Assembly (NCBI GenBank): GCA_035480695.1
Contig: DATIHM010000076.1
Span: forward strand, 1 to 24,555
Direction: 5' to 3'
DNA length: 24,555 nucleotides
Source of the DNA: DATBED01 sp035480695
GTDB taxonomy: Bacteria > Patescibacteriota > Saccharimonadia > Saccharimonadales > UBA4665
Part shown: positions 1-6,776 of the stretch, piece after piece
How the letters are laid out: the number at the start of each line of letters is the position of its first letter
How positions within the stretch are numbered: position 1 is the stretch's first letter
Program-made: the position numbers and the translations under genes
The notes under the pieces: generated by a model
What the model was told of the DNA's origin: nothing
Database searches by the model: none
Seen by the model: the letters and a program-made list of their open reading frames with translations, nothing else

Positions 1-261
1 CCAGACGGCCAGGTTTTCGAAGATTTGGCCGGCGGCCCGGAGCTAGCCACTGCCGGCACCGGCGACGTGCTGTCGGGCATGATCGGCGACATCATCGCCC
101 AAAAAATCCAGCCTTTGGAGGCTGCCAAAGCCGCGGTGCACCTGCATGGATTAGCCGGCAAGCTGGCGGCTGACGCCAAAACCGAGCCCGGCACCATCGC
201 CTCCGATGTCATCGAATCCATCCCCGCCGCCTTAAAGCTTGTTATGGGCAGCGAATTATAA
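1..261 (+). CDS. nnrD: NAD(P)H-hydrate dehydratase, C-terminal part (5' end outside window)
   Basis: This is the C-terminal 86 residues of an ADP-dependent (S)-NAD(P)H-hydrate dehydratase, the ribokinase-like domain of the YjeF family, which repairs hydrated NADH and NADPH using ADP. The reading frame is open from the first base, so the gene starts outside the window. The family signature is clear: GGPELATAGTGDVLSGMIG corresponds to the usual GNPGMATAGTGDVLTG loop, with the catalytic Asp in GTGD. A helical tail follows (EAAKAAVHLHGLAG, then GTIASDVIESIP), as is typical of the family end. It stops 30 bp before purH on the same strand and may be read through into it. The family call is firm. 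Whether an N-terminal epimerase domain is fused upstream cannot be seen. Confidence 0.9.
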   Translation, partial: PDGQVFEDLAGGPELATAGTGDVLSGMIGDIIAQKIQPLEAAKAAVHLHGLAGKLAADAKTEPGTIASDVIESIPAALKLVMGSEL

Positions 262-267
262 GATACT
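239..267 (+). promoter_or_regulatory. Possible purH promoter inside the end of nnrD
   Basis: A TTGTTA hexamer at 239-244 and GATACT at 262-267 are separated by 17 bp. This would start transcription near 274 and give a leader of about 18 nt carrying the AGGGGG ribosome binding site at 282-287. Each hexamer matches the sigma70 consensus at only four of six positions, so this is tentative. Read-through from nnrD is the alternative. Confidence 0.3.
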
Positions 268-291
268 AAAGGCAGATGAACAGGGGGCGAC

Positions 292-1962
292 ATGAGCGAG
301 GCTGCAGGCATTGCTTTACTTTCGGTTTATGACAAAACGGGCATAGTCGAATTCGCCCAGGGTTTGCGCGAGCTCGGCTGGACGCTTTACGCGTCGGGCG
401 GCACGGCCAAGGCGATTGCCGAGGCCGGTGTCGAGGTGAAGGATGTTTCGGAGTTAGTGGGTGGTTCCGCCATCTTAGGGCATAGGGTCGTGACGTTGTC
501 GCGCGAAATTTCGGCCGGCCTGCTAGCCGACAAATCCAGCCAGGAAGACATATCCGAGATGGCCAAGCTCGGGCTGCCGATTATCGACCTGGTCTGTGTC
601 GACATGTATCCGCTCGAAGAGGCCATCAATAAAGAGGGCGCCACGGGTGAAGACGTTACACAGCAGACTGACATCGGCGGCCCGACGATGCTGCGCTCGG
701 CCGCTAAAGGCCGGCGCATCGTCGTGTCCCACGTTTCCCAGCGCGAGAAAGTTTTGGATTGGCTGAAAGCTGGGCGCCCGGACGAAGACGAAGCCCTCGA
801 AGAGCTGGCCGCCCGCGCCGAGTACGAAGTGGCGCGCTACGTGTTGGCTTCAGCCCAGTATCTTGGCGGCAGCGATGTCACCGGCTTTATGGCACGGATG
901 AGCAGCCCGACGAAATACGGCGAGAATCCCTGGCAGACGCCGGCCGCCCTGTACGCTGACAACCGTGTCCATAAAGACGGGCTGGCACTCGACAATTTCG
1001 AACACGTCCAAGGCATGGAACGCAGCTTCATCAACATCACCGACATCGACCGTCTGTTGCAGACAGTCACGCACATTGTGGCCGGTTTCGCCGTTAATTT
1101 CGATTCAGCCCCCGCGGTTGCCGTAGGCGTTAAGCATGGCAATGCCTGTGGCGCCGGCGTGGCCGAAACGCCTGTTGAAGCCATCAAGAAAATGCTGGAA
1201 GGCGACACGCGCGCCATTTTCGGTGGCGTCGTCATGGTTAACGCCGCCATCGACAAAGATGTCGCCGAAACGCTGATGCACCACGCCATGGACGGCGACA
1301 AACCGCGGCTTCTCGATGGCGTCATCGGCGCCAGCGTCACCAAAGAAGCGCTTGAGCTGCTCAGCCGCAACAAGCTGCGCGTAGTCGTCAATCCGGCGCT
1401 CGGCGAGCTGGGTGCGGCATCGCTGGCTTTCGGTGACCGGTTGCGTCTGGTGCGCGGCGGCGTGCTCCAGCAGCCCGACTACGATTTCGTTGTAGACTTC
1501 AAAGCCGATTACATGCAGTTCCACGGCGATTTTTCCAACCAGCAGAAGCAGGATATGGTTCTGGCCTGGGCGGTCGGCAGCACCAGCAATAGCAACACCA
1601 TAAGCCTGGTAAAAAACGGCCGACTCATCGGCAACGGAGTAGGGCAGCAGGACCGCGTCGGTGCGGCCCAACTGGCGCTGACCCGCACGACCAACGACTT
1701 CCCGGAACTTAGCGACGAAGGCGACAAAATCGTTTTGAAAGTCAGTTTAGATAAAGCCAAGCTGGGCGGTGCCGTCGCTTACAGCGATAGTTTCTTCCCA
1801 TTCCCGGACGGGCCAGAGCTACTGGCCAAGGCCGGGGTGAAAGCCATCCTCACCAGCAGTGGGTCGGTCGGCGATGATGCCGTCATCCAGACGCTCACCG
1901 GCGCCGGCGTCAGCGTCGCCATGCTCCCCGACAAAACCGGCCGCGGCTTCTTCATGCACTAA
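292..1962 (+). CDS. purH: Bifunctional AICAR transformylase / IMP cyclohydrolase
   Basis: The protein has 556 residues, slightly longer than the usual 510-530, and catalyses the last two steps to IMP. Residues 1 to about 200 form the MGS-like IMP cyclohydrolase domain (LLSVYDKTGIVEFAQGL, then YASGGTAKAI). The remainder is the AICAR formyltransferase domain (KYGENPWQ, GVKHGNACGAG with K281-H282, AIFGGVVMVN, SDSFFPFPDG). The formyltransferase residues look intact. In the cyclohydrolase domain, Tyr106, Asp127 and Lys139 match the family's catalytic Tyr, Asp and Lys, but the usual RVKTLHPKIHGG stretch reads RVVTLSREISAG at 65-76, so the conserved Lys is Val67. The start is supported by AGGGGG at 282-287. 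The family call is certain; full cyclohydrolase activity is not. Confidence 0.95.
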   Translation: MSEAAGIALLSVYDKTGIVEFAQGLRELGWTLYASGGTAKAIAEAGVEVKDVSELVGGSAILGHRVVTLSREISAGLLADKSSQEDISEMAKLGLPIIDLVCVDMYPLEEAINKEGATGEDVTQQTDIGGPTMLRSAAKGRRIVVSHVSQREKVLDWLKAGRPDEDEALEELAARAEYEVARYVLASAQYLGGSDVTGFMARMSSPTKYGENPWQTPAALYADNRVHKDGLALDNFEHVQGMERSFINITDIDRLLQTVTHIVAGFAVNFDSAPAVAVGVKHGNACGAGVAETPVEAIKKMLEGDTRAIFGGVVMVNAAIDKDVAETLMHHAMDGDKPRLLDGVIGASVTKEALELLSRNKLRVVVNPALGELGAASLAFGDRLRLVRGGVLQQPDYDFVVDFKADYMQFHGDFSNQQKQDMVLAWAVGSTSNSNTISLVKNGRLIGNGVGQQDRVGAAQLALTRTTNDFPELSDEGDKIVLKVSLDKAKLGGAVAYSDSFFPFPDGPELLAKAGVKAILTSSGSVGDDAVIQTLTGAGVSVAMLPDKTGRGFFMH

Positions 1963-2008
1963 ATTTCAAACAACAGATTAAATCTTCATTAAAAACGCAC
2001 TCACAAGT

Positions 2009-2066
2009 TTGCATATGCATTTCAAGGTCTAAATAATAATTATGAAACTTTAGCAATAATTATTAT
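2009..2066 (+). promoter_or_regulatory. Promoter and likely autoregulatory operator of the RHH gene
   Basis: The 102-bp gap between purH and the RHH gene is strikingly AT-rich. It holds a plausible promoter: TTGCAT at 2009-2014, a 17-bp spacer, and AATAAT at 2032-2037. A perfect 11-bp inverted repeat lies at 2033-2043 (ATAATAATTAT) and 2056-2066 (ATAATTATTAT), the second arm reaching into the ATG. Each arm contains the 8-bp palindrome ATAATTAT, at 2036-2043 and 2056-2063. The two palindromes are exactly 20 bp apart, about two helical turns. RHH proteins commonly bind such tandem sites next to their own promoter, so autoregulation is the natural reading. A separate palindrome, TGCATATGCA, sits at 2010-2019. 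No Shine-Dalgarno sequence is evident. Confidence 0.55.
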
Positions 2067-2328
2067 GGACTCAAAAGTAATTAGTATTTCCATGCCTTTG
2101 GGAATGTTGGATCGAGTGGATGAGGCAGCTGCTGCAAGCTACCAGACAAGAAGCAACTTTATTAGGATGGCCTTGGTGGAACATTTTGGTGCGGAAAGCC
2201 AGTATGAGTTGACCGCGCGGAGCGCGCCTCACATGCAAAACGATAAGAAACTGTTCAATATGTACGATTTCAAGCAGCAGTATGAGGACTATAAGAACGA
2301 GGTGGAATCTGAAGGGAAGGCTATTTGA
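2065..2328 (+). CDS. Small ribbon-helix-helix (CopG/ParD-like) DNA-binding protein
   Basis: The protein has 87 residues. The N-terminal 45 fit the ribbon-helix-helix fold: a short beta strand (KVISISMP), helix A (GMLDRVDEAAAAS), a turn, then helix B (RSNFIRMALVEHF), with the RSxFIRxAL pattern typical of CopG/ParD/NikR-type repressors. The C-terminal half is charged (YDFKQQYEDYKNEVESEG) and resembles the toxin-binding tail of antitoxins. However, no toxin gene adjoins it: purH is upstream, and purB is convergent, overlapping by 8 nt. It may be an orphan antitoxin or a local transcription regulator. The inverted repeat covering its start codon suggests autoregulation. The AT-rich DNA here contrasts with the GC-rich neighbours and could mark acquisition. 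Regulation of purine genes is possible but unsupported. Confidence 0.75.
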   Translation: MDSKVISISMPLGMLDRVDEAAAASYQTRSNFIRMALVEHFGAESQYELTARSAPHMQNDKKLFNMYDFKQQYEDYKNEVESEGKAI

Positions 2329-3721
2329 ACTCGGATGACCACCTGTCGTGGATGGCGCGGGCTTTGGCGGCGGCCAGGCCGGTGTAGTGCTCCTCAGGGT
2401 TGCGGATGATGTCTTTTTCGGCGTCGGTGAACTTGGCGAAATACTGGCCAAGCTCTTCGAACGTTTCAAGCATTTCGTAGAGCGATTTGCCGGATTCCTG
2501 AGCCTTGTGGGCCAGGCTCCTAGATACTTCGTGCGCCGTGGTGTGGCCGTATTTTTCCAGCAGCAGGTACAACGGCTCGGCGGCGATGGCGCCTCCGCTC
2601 ATGTGCAGGTTCTTTTGCATGTTTTCGGTGTCTACTTCTAGCTTGGACATGACGTCGTTGAGGCGTTTAGCCATCGAAGCGACTGAGGCCAAAACGACTC
2701 CGTAAAAACGAGCTGAGGCCGAGTCGGTCAGGTCGCGCTGGTGCTCGCTCGGCAGATTCAGGTTGGCGTTGACCAGCTGGGCGATGACTTGCTTGTTCAT
2801 GCTGATGACGTTTTCGAAGTTCCAGGGGTTGCGCTTGTGGGCCATGGTGGAGGAGCCGGTTTGGCCTTCGGCGAAAGTCTCGCGCACTTCGGCGATTTCG
2901 CTACGCTGCAGATGGCGCATGTCATGGCCGAGGTTGGCCATTATTCCGGCCGAGACGCCGTACTCGGCCAGTAGGCGCACGTAATTTTCGGCTGGCACTA
3001 TCTGGTTGGAATAATCAGCCGGTTCGATGTTGAGGGACCCCAGAACGGTCTGCTCGAACTTGAACGGGTCGTCGACGAACAGGCTGAGCGCATTGTAGGC
3101 GCCGACGGCGCCACTGAACTTGCCCTTGAGTTTGCCACTCAACACCTGCATCGAGCGGATGCTGGCGCCGAGGCGGCTGACGTATTCGGCCATCGCGAAG
3201 CCGAAAGTTATCGGTACGGCGTGCTGGCCGTGGGTGCGGCCGATTTGGACGGTGTCGGCGTATTTGTCGGTCAAGTTAAGCAAAGTCTTCTCCAATTCGA
3301 TGAGACGGGGAATCACCAATTCGGTGGTGGCAGCCCGCAGCTGCAGGCTGAGCGCCGTCGCCACGATGTCGTACGAAGTGGCACCGAAGTGAACGTACGG
3401 CTTAGCCTCGTCGTTGAGGTGCGACTTGATGACGTTAACGAGCGCTTTGATGTCGTGCTTGGTGGTCTTTTCTTCTTCAGCCACGTCTTCGGCGCTGACT
3501 TTGCCGCAGGCCTCTTCGATCTGCTCGGCGATTTCCTTCGAACAGATTCCGAATTCGGCCAGGCCGTGGGCCAGGGCGGCCTCGACGTAAGCCTGGTAAG
3601 CGACGCGGGCCCGTTCCGACAGGTAGCAGGCGATTTCGGTGTCGTAGTAGCGGCTGTCGAGCGGGTCGATGGCGCTGAAGTCGGCCTCCGAATCGACCAT
3701 TGGCAAGTTGATTGGTTTCAT
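2321..3721 (-). CDS. purB: Adenylosuccinate lyase
   Basis: The protein has 466 residues and belongs to the fumarase/aspartase superfamily. It cleaves SAICAR to AICAR and adenylosuccinate to AMP, so it acts twice in purine synthesis. Visible family motifs are TKHDIKALV near residue 88, HFGATSYDIVATA, GRTHGQHAVPITFG (general acid/base His), and the mobile signature loop GSSTMAHKRNPWNFENV with the catalytic Ser. The ATG overlaps the purC stop by 4 nt (ATGA), and an AAAGGG lies upstream, so it is translationally coupled to purC. Its end overlaps the RHH gene tail-to-tail by 8 nt. Length and motifs are standard for the bacterial enzyme. Confidence 0.96.
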   Translation of the reverse strand: MKPINLPMVDSEADFSAIDPLDSRYYDTEIACYLSERARVAYQAYVEAALAHGLAEFGICSKEIAEQIEEACGKVSAEDVAEEEKTTKHDIKALVNVIKSHLNDEAKPYVHFGATSYDIVATALSLQLRAATTELVIPRLIELEKTLLNLTDKYADTVQIGRTHGQHAVPITFGFAMAEYVSRLGASIRSMQVLSGKLKGKFSGAVGAYNALSLFVDDPFKFEQTVLGSLNIEPADYSNQIVPAENYVRLLAEYGVSAGIMANLGHDMRHLQRSEIAEVRETFAEGQTGSSTMAHKRNPWNFENVISMNKQVIAQLVNANLNLPSEHQRDLTDSASARFYGVVLASVASMAKRLNDVMSKLEVDTENMQKNLHMSGGAIAAEPLYLLLEKYGHTTAHEVSRSLAHKAQESGKSLYEMLETFEELGQYFAKFTDAEKDIIRNPEEHYTGLAAAKARAIHDRWSSEFK

Positions 3722-4671
3722 GCGGCGCCCTTTGACAGGTACTTGCTGACGGCCGCTTCGATGCGGGGCAGCGGGTCGCCTTCGGCCCGCACGAACTTGT
3801 CACCGCTCATCTGCTCGTAAAGTTCGATGTAGCGCTCGGAAACCTGGTTGATGAACTCATCGGGCAGCTCCGGCATCGTCTGGCCGGCCTGGCCACTGTA
3901 ATCGCGCTCCATAAGCCATTCGCGCACGAACTCTTTCGACAGCTGCCTCGGTTTTTCGGATTTGCCGCCACCAATGTATTTGTCATAGCTGTCGGCGTAG
4001 AAGTAGCGTGAGGAGTCCGGCGTGTGCACTTCGTCAATGAGGATGATTTTGCCATCCAATCGGCCGAATTCGTACTTTGTATCGGCCAGCACTAGGCCCT
4101 GGACGCGGGCCATTTCCTGGCCGCGGGCGAACAGCTTGAGGGCGTAGTCGCTCAGTTGTTGCCATTCTTCTGCCGTCGCCAACCCCTGCGCCACTATTTC
4201 ATCGGGCGTGATATTCTCGTCGTGGCCGACATCAGCCTTGGTGGTCGGCGTGACGATGGCCGGCTCGAACTTGTCATATTCCTGCATTCCCTCGGGCAGC
4301 TTGACACCGCACAAGGCACGGTTGCCAGCCTGATACTCGCGCCAGGCGGAGCCGACGAGACAACCGCGCACAATCATCTCGACCATAACCGGTTCGGCTT
4401 TCATGCCGGCACTAACGTTCGGGTCAGGTACGGCCTGAAGCCAGTTTGGCACGATATCGCTTGTCTTTTCCAGGAAGTGTGCGGCCAACTGGTTGAGCAC
4501 CTGGCCCTTGAAAGGAATCGGCTTGGGTAGAATGACGTCAAACGCCGAGATACGGTCGGTCGCCACCATGATGATTTGGCCGCCGACGGTGTAAACGTCG
4601 CGCACTTTGCCGTGATACAGCGCCGTCTGTCCGGGAAACTTAAAATCAGTCGTAGAAATCGCCGTACCCAT
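3718..4671 (-). CDS. purC: SAICAR synthetase (phosphoribosylaminoimidazole-succinocarboxamide synthase)
   Basis: The protein has 317 residues, the longer form known from yeast ADE1 and some bacteria rather than the roughly 240-residue form. It joins aspartate to CAIR with ATP. Motifs are HGKVRDVY, MVATDRISAFDVILP (substrate and ATP site), VEMIVRGCLVGSAWREY, and LADTKYEFG followed by LIDEVHTPDSSRY. An upstream in-frame ATG at 4701 exists, but it would lie within the promoter. A perfect TATAAT on the minus strand at 4684-4679 ends 8 nt before the ATG at 4671, and family similarity begins just after that ATG. The mRNA is therefore probably leaderless. It forms an operon with purB and is divergent from purE. 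Confidence 0.94.
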   Translation of the reverse strand: MGTAISTTDFKFPGQTALYHGKVRDVYTVGGQIIMVATDRISAFDVILPKPIPFKGQVLNQLAAHFLEKTSDIVPNWLQAVPDPNVSAGMKAEPVMVEMIVRGCLVGSAWREYQAGNRALCGVKLPEGMQEYDKFEPAIVTPTTKADVGHDENITPDEIVAQGLATAEEWQQLSDYALKLFARGQEMARVQGLVLADTKYEFGRLDGKIILIDEVHTPDSSRYFYADSYDKYIGGGKSEKPRQLSKEFVREWLMERDYSGQAGQTMPELPDEFINQVSERYIELYEQMSGDKFVRAEGDPLPRIEAAVSKYLSKGAA

Positions 4672-4677
4672 TGCTCT

Positions 4678-4684
4678 TATTATA
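4678..4684. promoter_or_regulatory. Bidirectional purC / purE promoter core (TATTATA)
   Basis: The heptamer TATTATA reads as TATAAT on the minus strand (4684-4679) and as TATTAT on the plus strand (4678-4683). Start sites predicted 7 nt beyond each would be near 4672 (purC, effectively leaderless) and 4690 (purE, leader of about 33 nt). A second plus-strand option is TATGAT at 4688-4693. No convincing -35 box is visible on either strand. An identical heptamer occupies the same place between pyrF and pyrD. Confidence 0.55.
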
Positions 4685-4712
4685 CGGTATGATTGTTGCA
4701 TAAGAAAAGCTT

Positions 4713-4718
4713 AGGAGG
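4713..4718 (+). promoter_or_regulatory. Strong Shine-Dalgarno deciding the purE start
   Basis: AGGAGG lies 4 nt before the ATG at 4723. This favours 4723 over an upstream in-frame ATG at 4693, which lacks such a site and would add ten residues foreign to the PurE family. Confidence 0.8.
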
Positions 4719-4722
4719 ATTC

Positions 4723-5235
4723 ATGGCTAACCCTTTAGTAGGCATTATTATGGGATCGGATTCGGACCTCGACGTCATGAGCGGCGCGGCCAAGGTTCTA
4801 GACGAGCTGGGCGTGCCGAACGAGGTGCGCGTGCTGTCGGCCCACCGCACACCAGACGAGACTGGCGAGTACGTCAAAAGCGCGTCTGGCCGCGGCCTTA
4901 AAGTTATCATCGCCGGCGCCGGTGGCTCAGCCCACCTGGCTGGCGTAACCGCCGCCCAAACCACTCTGCCGGTGATTTCCATTCCAATCAAGCGCGCCGG
5001 TCACGGGCAGGAGGCGCTGCTGTCTAATGTGGCTATGCCCCCGGGTATCCCGTTGGCGACAATGCCCGAGAACGGCGGTAAGAACGCCGCGTTATTGGCA
5101 GTACGCATCCTGGCCCTCAGTGACTCCGAATTGGCCAAAAGATACGAAGATTTCGTTAAGAAACAACACGACTCAGTACTCGCCAAAGACGCCAAGCTCC
5201 AACAGCAGGGCTGGGAAAACTTCCTCAACGGTTAA
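4723..5235 (+). CDS. purE: N5-carboxyaminoimidazole ribonucleotide mutase, class I type
   Basis: The protein has 170 residues, normal for class I PurE, which converts N5-CAIR to CAIR. Motifs: IIMGSDSDLDVM at the N-terminus (phosphate site), VLSAHRTPDET (first conserved His), and IIAGAGGSAHLAGVTAA (second His), followed by LPVISIPI. The last motif is the class I form; class II (AIR carboxylase) enzymes carry a different sequence there. Class I PurE needs PurK to make N5-CAIR, and no purK is in this window. The gene is divergent from purC. It ends in TTAA, where the TAA also serves the opposite-strand ORF. The segment at about 91-98 (IKRAGHGQ) departs from the common loop. Confidence 0.94.
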   Translation: MANPLVGIIMGSDSDLDVMSGAAKVLDELGVPNEVRVLSAHRTPDETGEYVKSASGRGLKVIIAGAGGSAHLAGVTAAQTTLPVISIPIKRAGHGQEALLSNVAMPPGIPLATMPENGGKNAALLAVRILALSDSELAKRYEDFVKKQHDSVLAKDAKLQQQGWENFLNG

Positions 5236-5453
5236 GCGGCCGGCTGCAGAGGGCGGTGTTCTTCGACGATGGCAGATGTGTTGTTAAAGGCTGCGAACAA
5301 CTCGTCATCAGAGCCTAAGAGGGTGGCTTCCACTTGAAGGCTCTGGTCAGAGGGGAGCTGCGGCAACGCTTGCTGGATGTATAACTTTATGCCGTTTATT
5401 AGATAGGCCGGCAGTGGGGACGCATTCTGGAAGGGATTATAAATTTCAGACAT
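5232..5453 (-). CDS. Small uncharacterised protein, 73 residues
   Basis: I do not recognise this protein. The ATG at 5453 lies about 19 nt downstream of the start site predicted from a consensus promoter (5507-5479). A longer in-frame start at 5507 would put the first 18 codons inside that promoter, so I reject it. The product begins MSEIYNPFQNASPLP, has a central segment of probable helix (AYLINGIKLYIQQALPQL) and then an acidic stretch (GSDDELFAAFNN). There is no signal peptide or clear membrane segment. Its stop shares the TTAA palindrome with the purE stop. A strong dedicated promoter argues that the region is transcribed; whether the protein matters, or the RNA acts as an antisense to purE, is open. 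Confidence 0.5.
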   Translation of the reverse strand: MSEIYNPFQNASPLPAYLINGIKLYIQQALPQLPSDQSLQVEATLLGSDDELFAAFNNTSAIVEEHRPLQPAA

Positions 5454-5478
5454 TGCCCTGCGCTCAATTAACAAACTA

Positions 5479-5507
5479 ATTATACTAAAATAACTATGTA
5501 TTGTCAA
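5479..5507 (-). promoter_or_regulatory. Consensus sigma70-type promoter for the 73-codon ORF
   Basis: On the minus strand TTGACA (5507-5502) and TATAAT (5484-5479) are separated by exactly 17 bp. Both hexamers match the consensus perfectly. The -35 box overlaps the purD stop codon (5504-5506). The predicted start site is near 5472. It is the best-matching promoter in the window and sits in an AT-rich 50-bp gap. Confidence 0.85.
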
Positions 5508-6775
5508 GAAAGCGGGCGGTGGCCGATGTCGGTGCGGAAGTGGGCACCCTCGAAGTGGATGAGGTCGACGGCGGCGTAGGCCTTGTCGAGCGCTTTTTGT
5601 AAGGTGGCTCCGGTGGCGGTGACGTTCAGGACCCGGCCGCCTGCGGTCATGACTTGGCCATCCTTAACTGCGGTGCCGGCATGGAAGACCACGACATCGG
5701 GCTGGGCTTCGGCCTCTTCGATTCCGCTGATTGGCAATCCTTTTTGGTAGCTGCCGGGGTAGCCGCCGGAGGCCATCACCACTGTAACGGCGTAGCCTGG
5801 TTGCCATTTGACCATTGCCGGCTCGAAAGTGCCGGTGGCGCAAGCCTTAAGTATTTCATAGAGGTCGGCGTCGAGCAGCCTCATATAGACCTCTGTTTCA
5901 GGGTCGCCGAAGCGCGCGTTATATTCGAGGACTTCTAGGTCGTCTCCGTCAATCATCAGGCCAGGGTAAAGACAGCCTCTAAAGGTATTGTTCTGCTTGC
6001 GCAGACCTTCCAGGACGGGGTAGACGACATCGCGGTTGACCTTTTCGAGCAACTCCGGCGTGACCCAATCAACTGGGGCGATGACGCCCATGCCGCCGGT
6101 GTTCGGCCCTTGGTCGCCGTCGTTGATCTGCTTATGGTCTTGCGAAGCAGGGAAGATTGCAGACTTATGGCCGTCGGTCAGGGCATGGAAGGACGCTTCC
6201 TGGCCTTTCAAAAAATCCTCGACGACGACTTTGTCGCCGGCCACGCCAAAGGCTTTGCTGACCATGATCTTGTCGATGGCGCTGTCGATTTCTGCCTCGG
6301 AATGCGCGATGATAACGCCTTTGCCGGTGGCCAGGCCGTCGGCCTTGATGACAACCGGCAGCGACCGGCCTTTGGCGTAGGCACGGGCCTCGACTGGGTC
6401 GGTGAAGTTCATGTACTTGGCGGTCGGCACCTTTTGGGCGGTCATCAGGTCTTTCGAGAAGGCCTTGGAGGTTTCGATGCGCGCGGCAGCCTTGTTGGGC
6501 CCGAAAATAGCCAATCCCTCAGCTTCGAAAGCGTCGACCACGCCGGCTTCAGAGGCGGCTTCCTGCCCAACGACAGTTAAGTCAATCTGGTTGGATTTGG
6601 CAAATTCCAGCAAGCCGGCTGCATCGTCGAACGCAACCGCCGCATTCTCGACCTTACCGGTGCTGCCGCCGTTGCCGGGCGCCACGTAAACTTTTTCAAC
6701 CGAGGGTGACTGGGCCAATTTCCAGGCCAGTGCCTGCTCGCGTCCGCCGATGCCGATAACCAAAACCTGTGCCAT
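5504..6775 (-). CDS. purD: Phosphoribosylamine-glycine ligase (GAR synthetase)
   Basis: The protein has 423 residues, the normal length for this ATP-grasp enzyme, which joins glycine to phosphoribosylamine. Motifs: N-terminal VLVIGIGGREQALAWKL (the usual GGREHA has Gln here), YVAPGNGGS, LTVVGQEAASEAGVVDAF, FGPNKAAARIETSKAFSKD, PVVIKADGLATGKGV (ATP-grasp), DGDQGPNTGGMG, and LEYNARFGDPETEVYM (metal/ATP site). GGAGG at 6785-6781 precedes the ATG. The gap to the purN stop is a single base, so it is the third gene of a purF-purN-purD operon. The promoter for the next small ORF overlaps its stop codon. Confidence 0.96.
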   Translation of the reverse strand: MAQVLVIGIGGREQALAWKLAQSPSVEKVYVAPGNGGSTGKVENAAVAFDDAAGLLEFAKSNQIDLTVVGQEAASEAGVVDAFEAEGLAIFGPNKAAARIETSKAFSKDLMTAQKVPTAKYMNFTDPVEARAYAKGRSLPVVIKADGLATGKGVIIAHSEAEIDSAIDKIMVSKAFGVAGDKVVVEDFLKGQEASFHALTDGHKSAIFPASQDHKQINDGDQGPNTGGMGVIAPVDWVTPELLEKVNRDVVYPVLEGLRKQNNTFRGCLYPGLMIDGDDLEVLEYNARFGDPETEVYMRLLDADLYEILKACATGTFEPAMVKWQPGYAVTVVMASGGYPGSYQKGLPISGIEEAEAQPDVVVFHAGTAVKDGQVMTAGGRVLNVTATGATLQKALDKAYAAVDLIHFEGAHFRTDIGHRPLS

Positions 6776-6776
6776 A

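Noticed and set aside
837..1391. Long antisense ORF (184 codons) opposite purH, and similar ones at 1105-1671
   Set aside because: It lies wholly inside a strongly supported gene, has low-complexity composition typical of GC-rich shadow frames, and matches no family.
2065..2328. Complete toxin-antitoxin module
   Set aside because: Only the antitoxin-like RHH gene is present. The flanking genes are purH and purB, and no small toxin frame is found on either side.
5454..5507. 91-codon version of the small ORF starting at 5507
   Set aside because: The extra codons coincide with the -35, spacer and -10 of a consensus promoter, which must lie upstream of the transcript.
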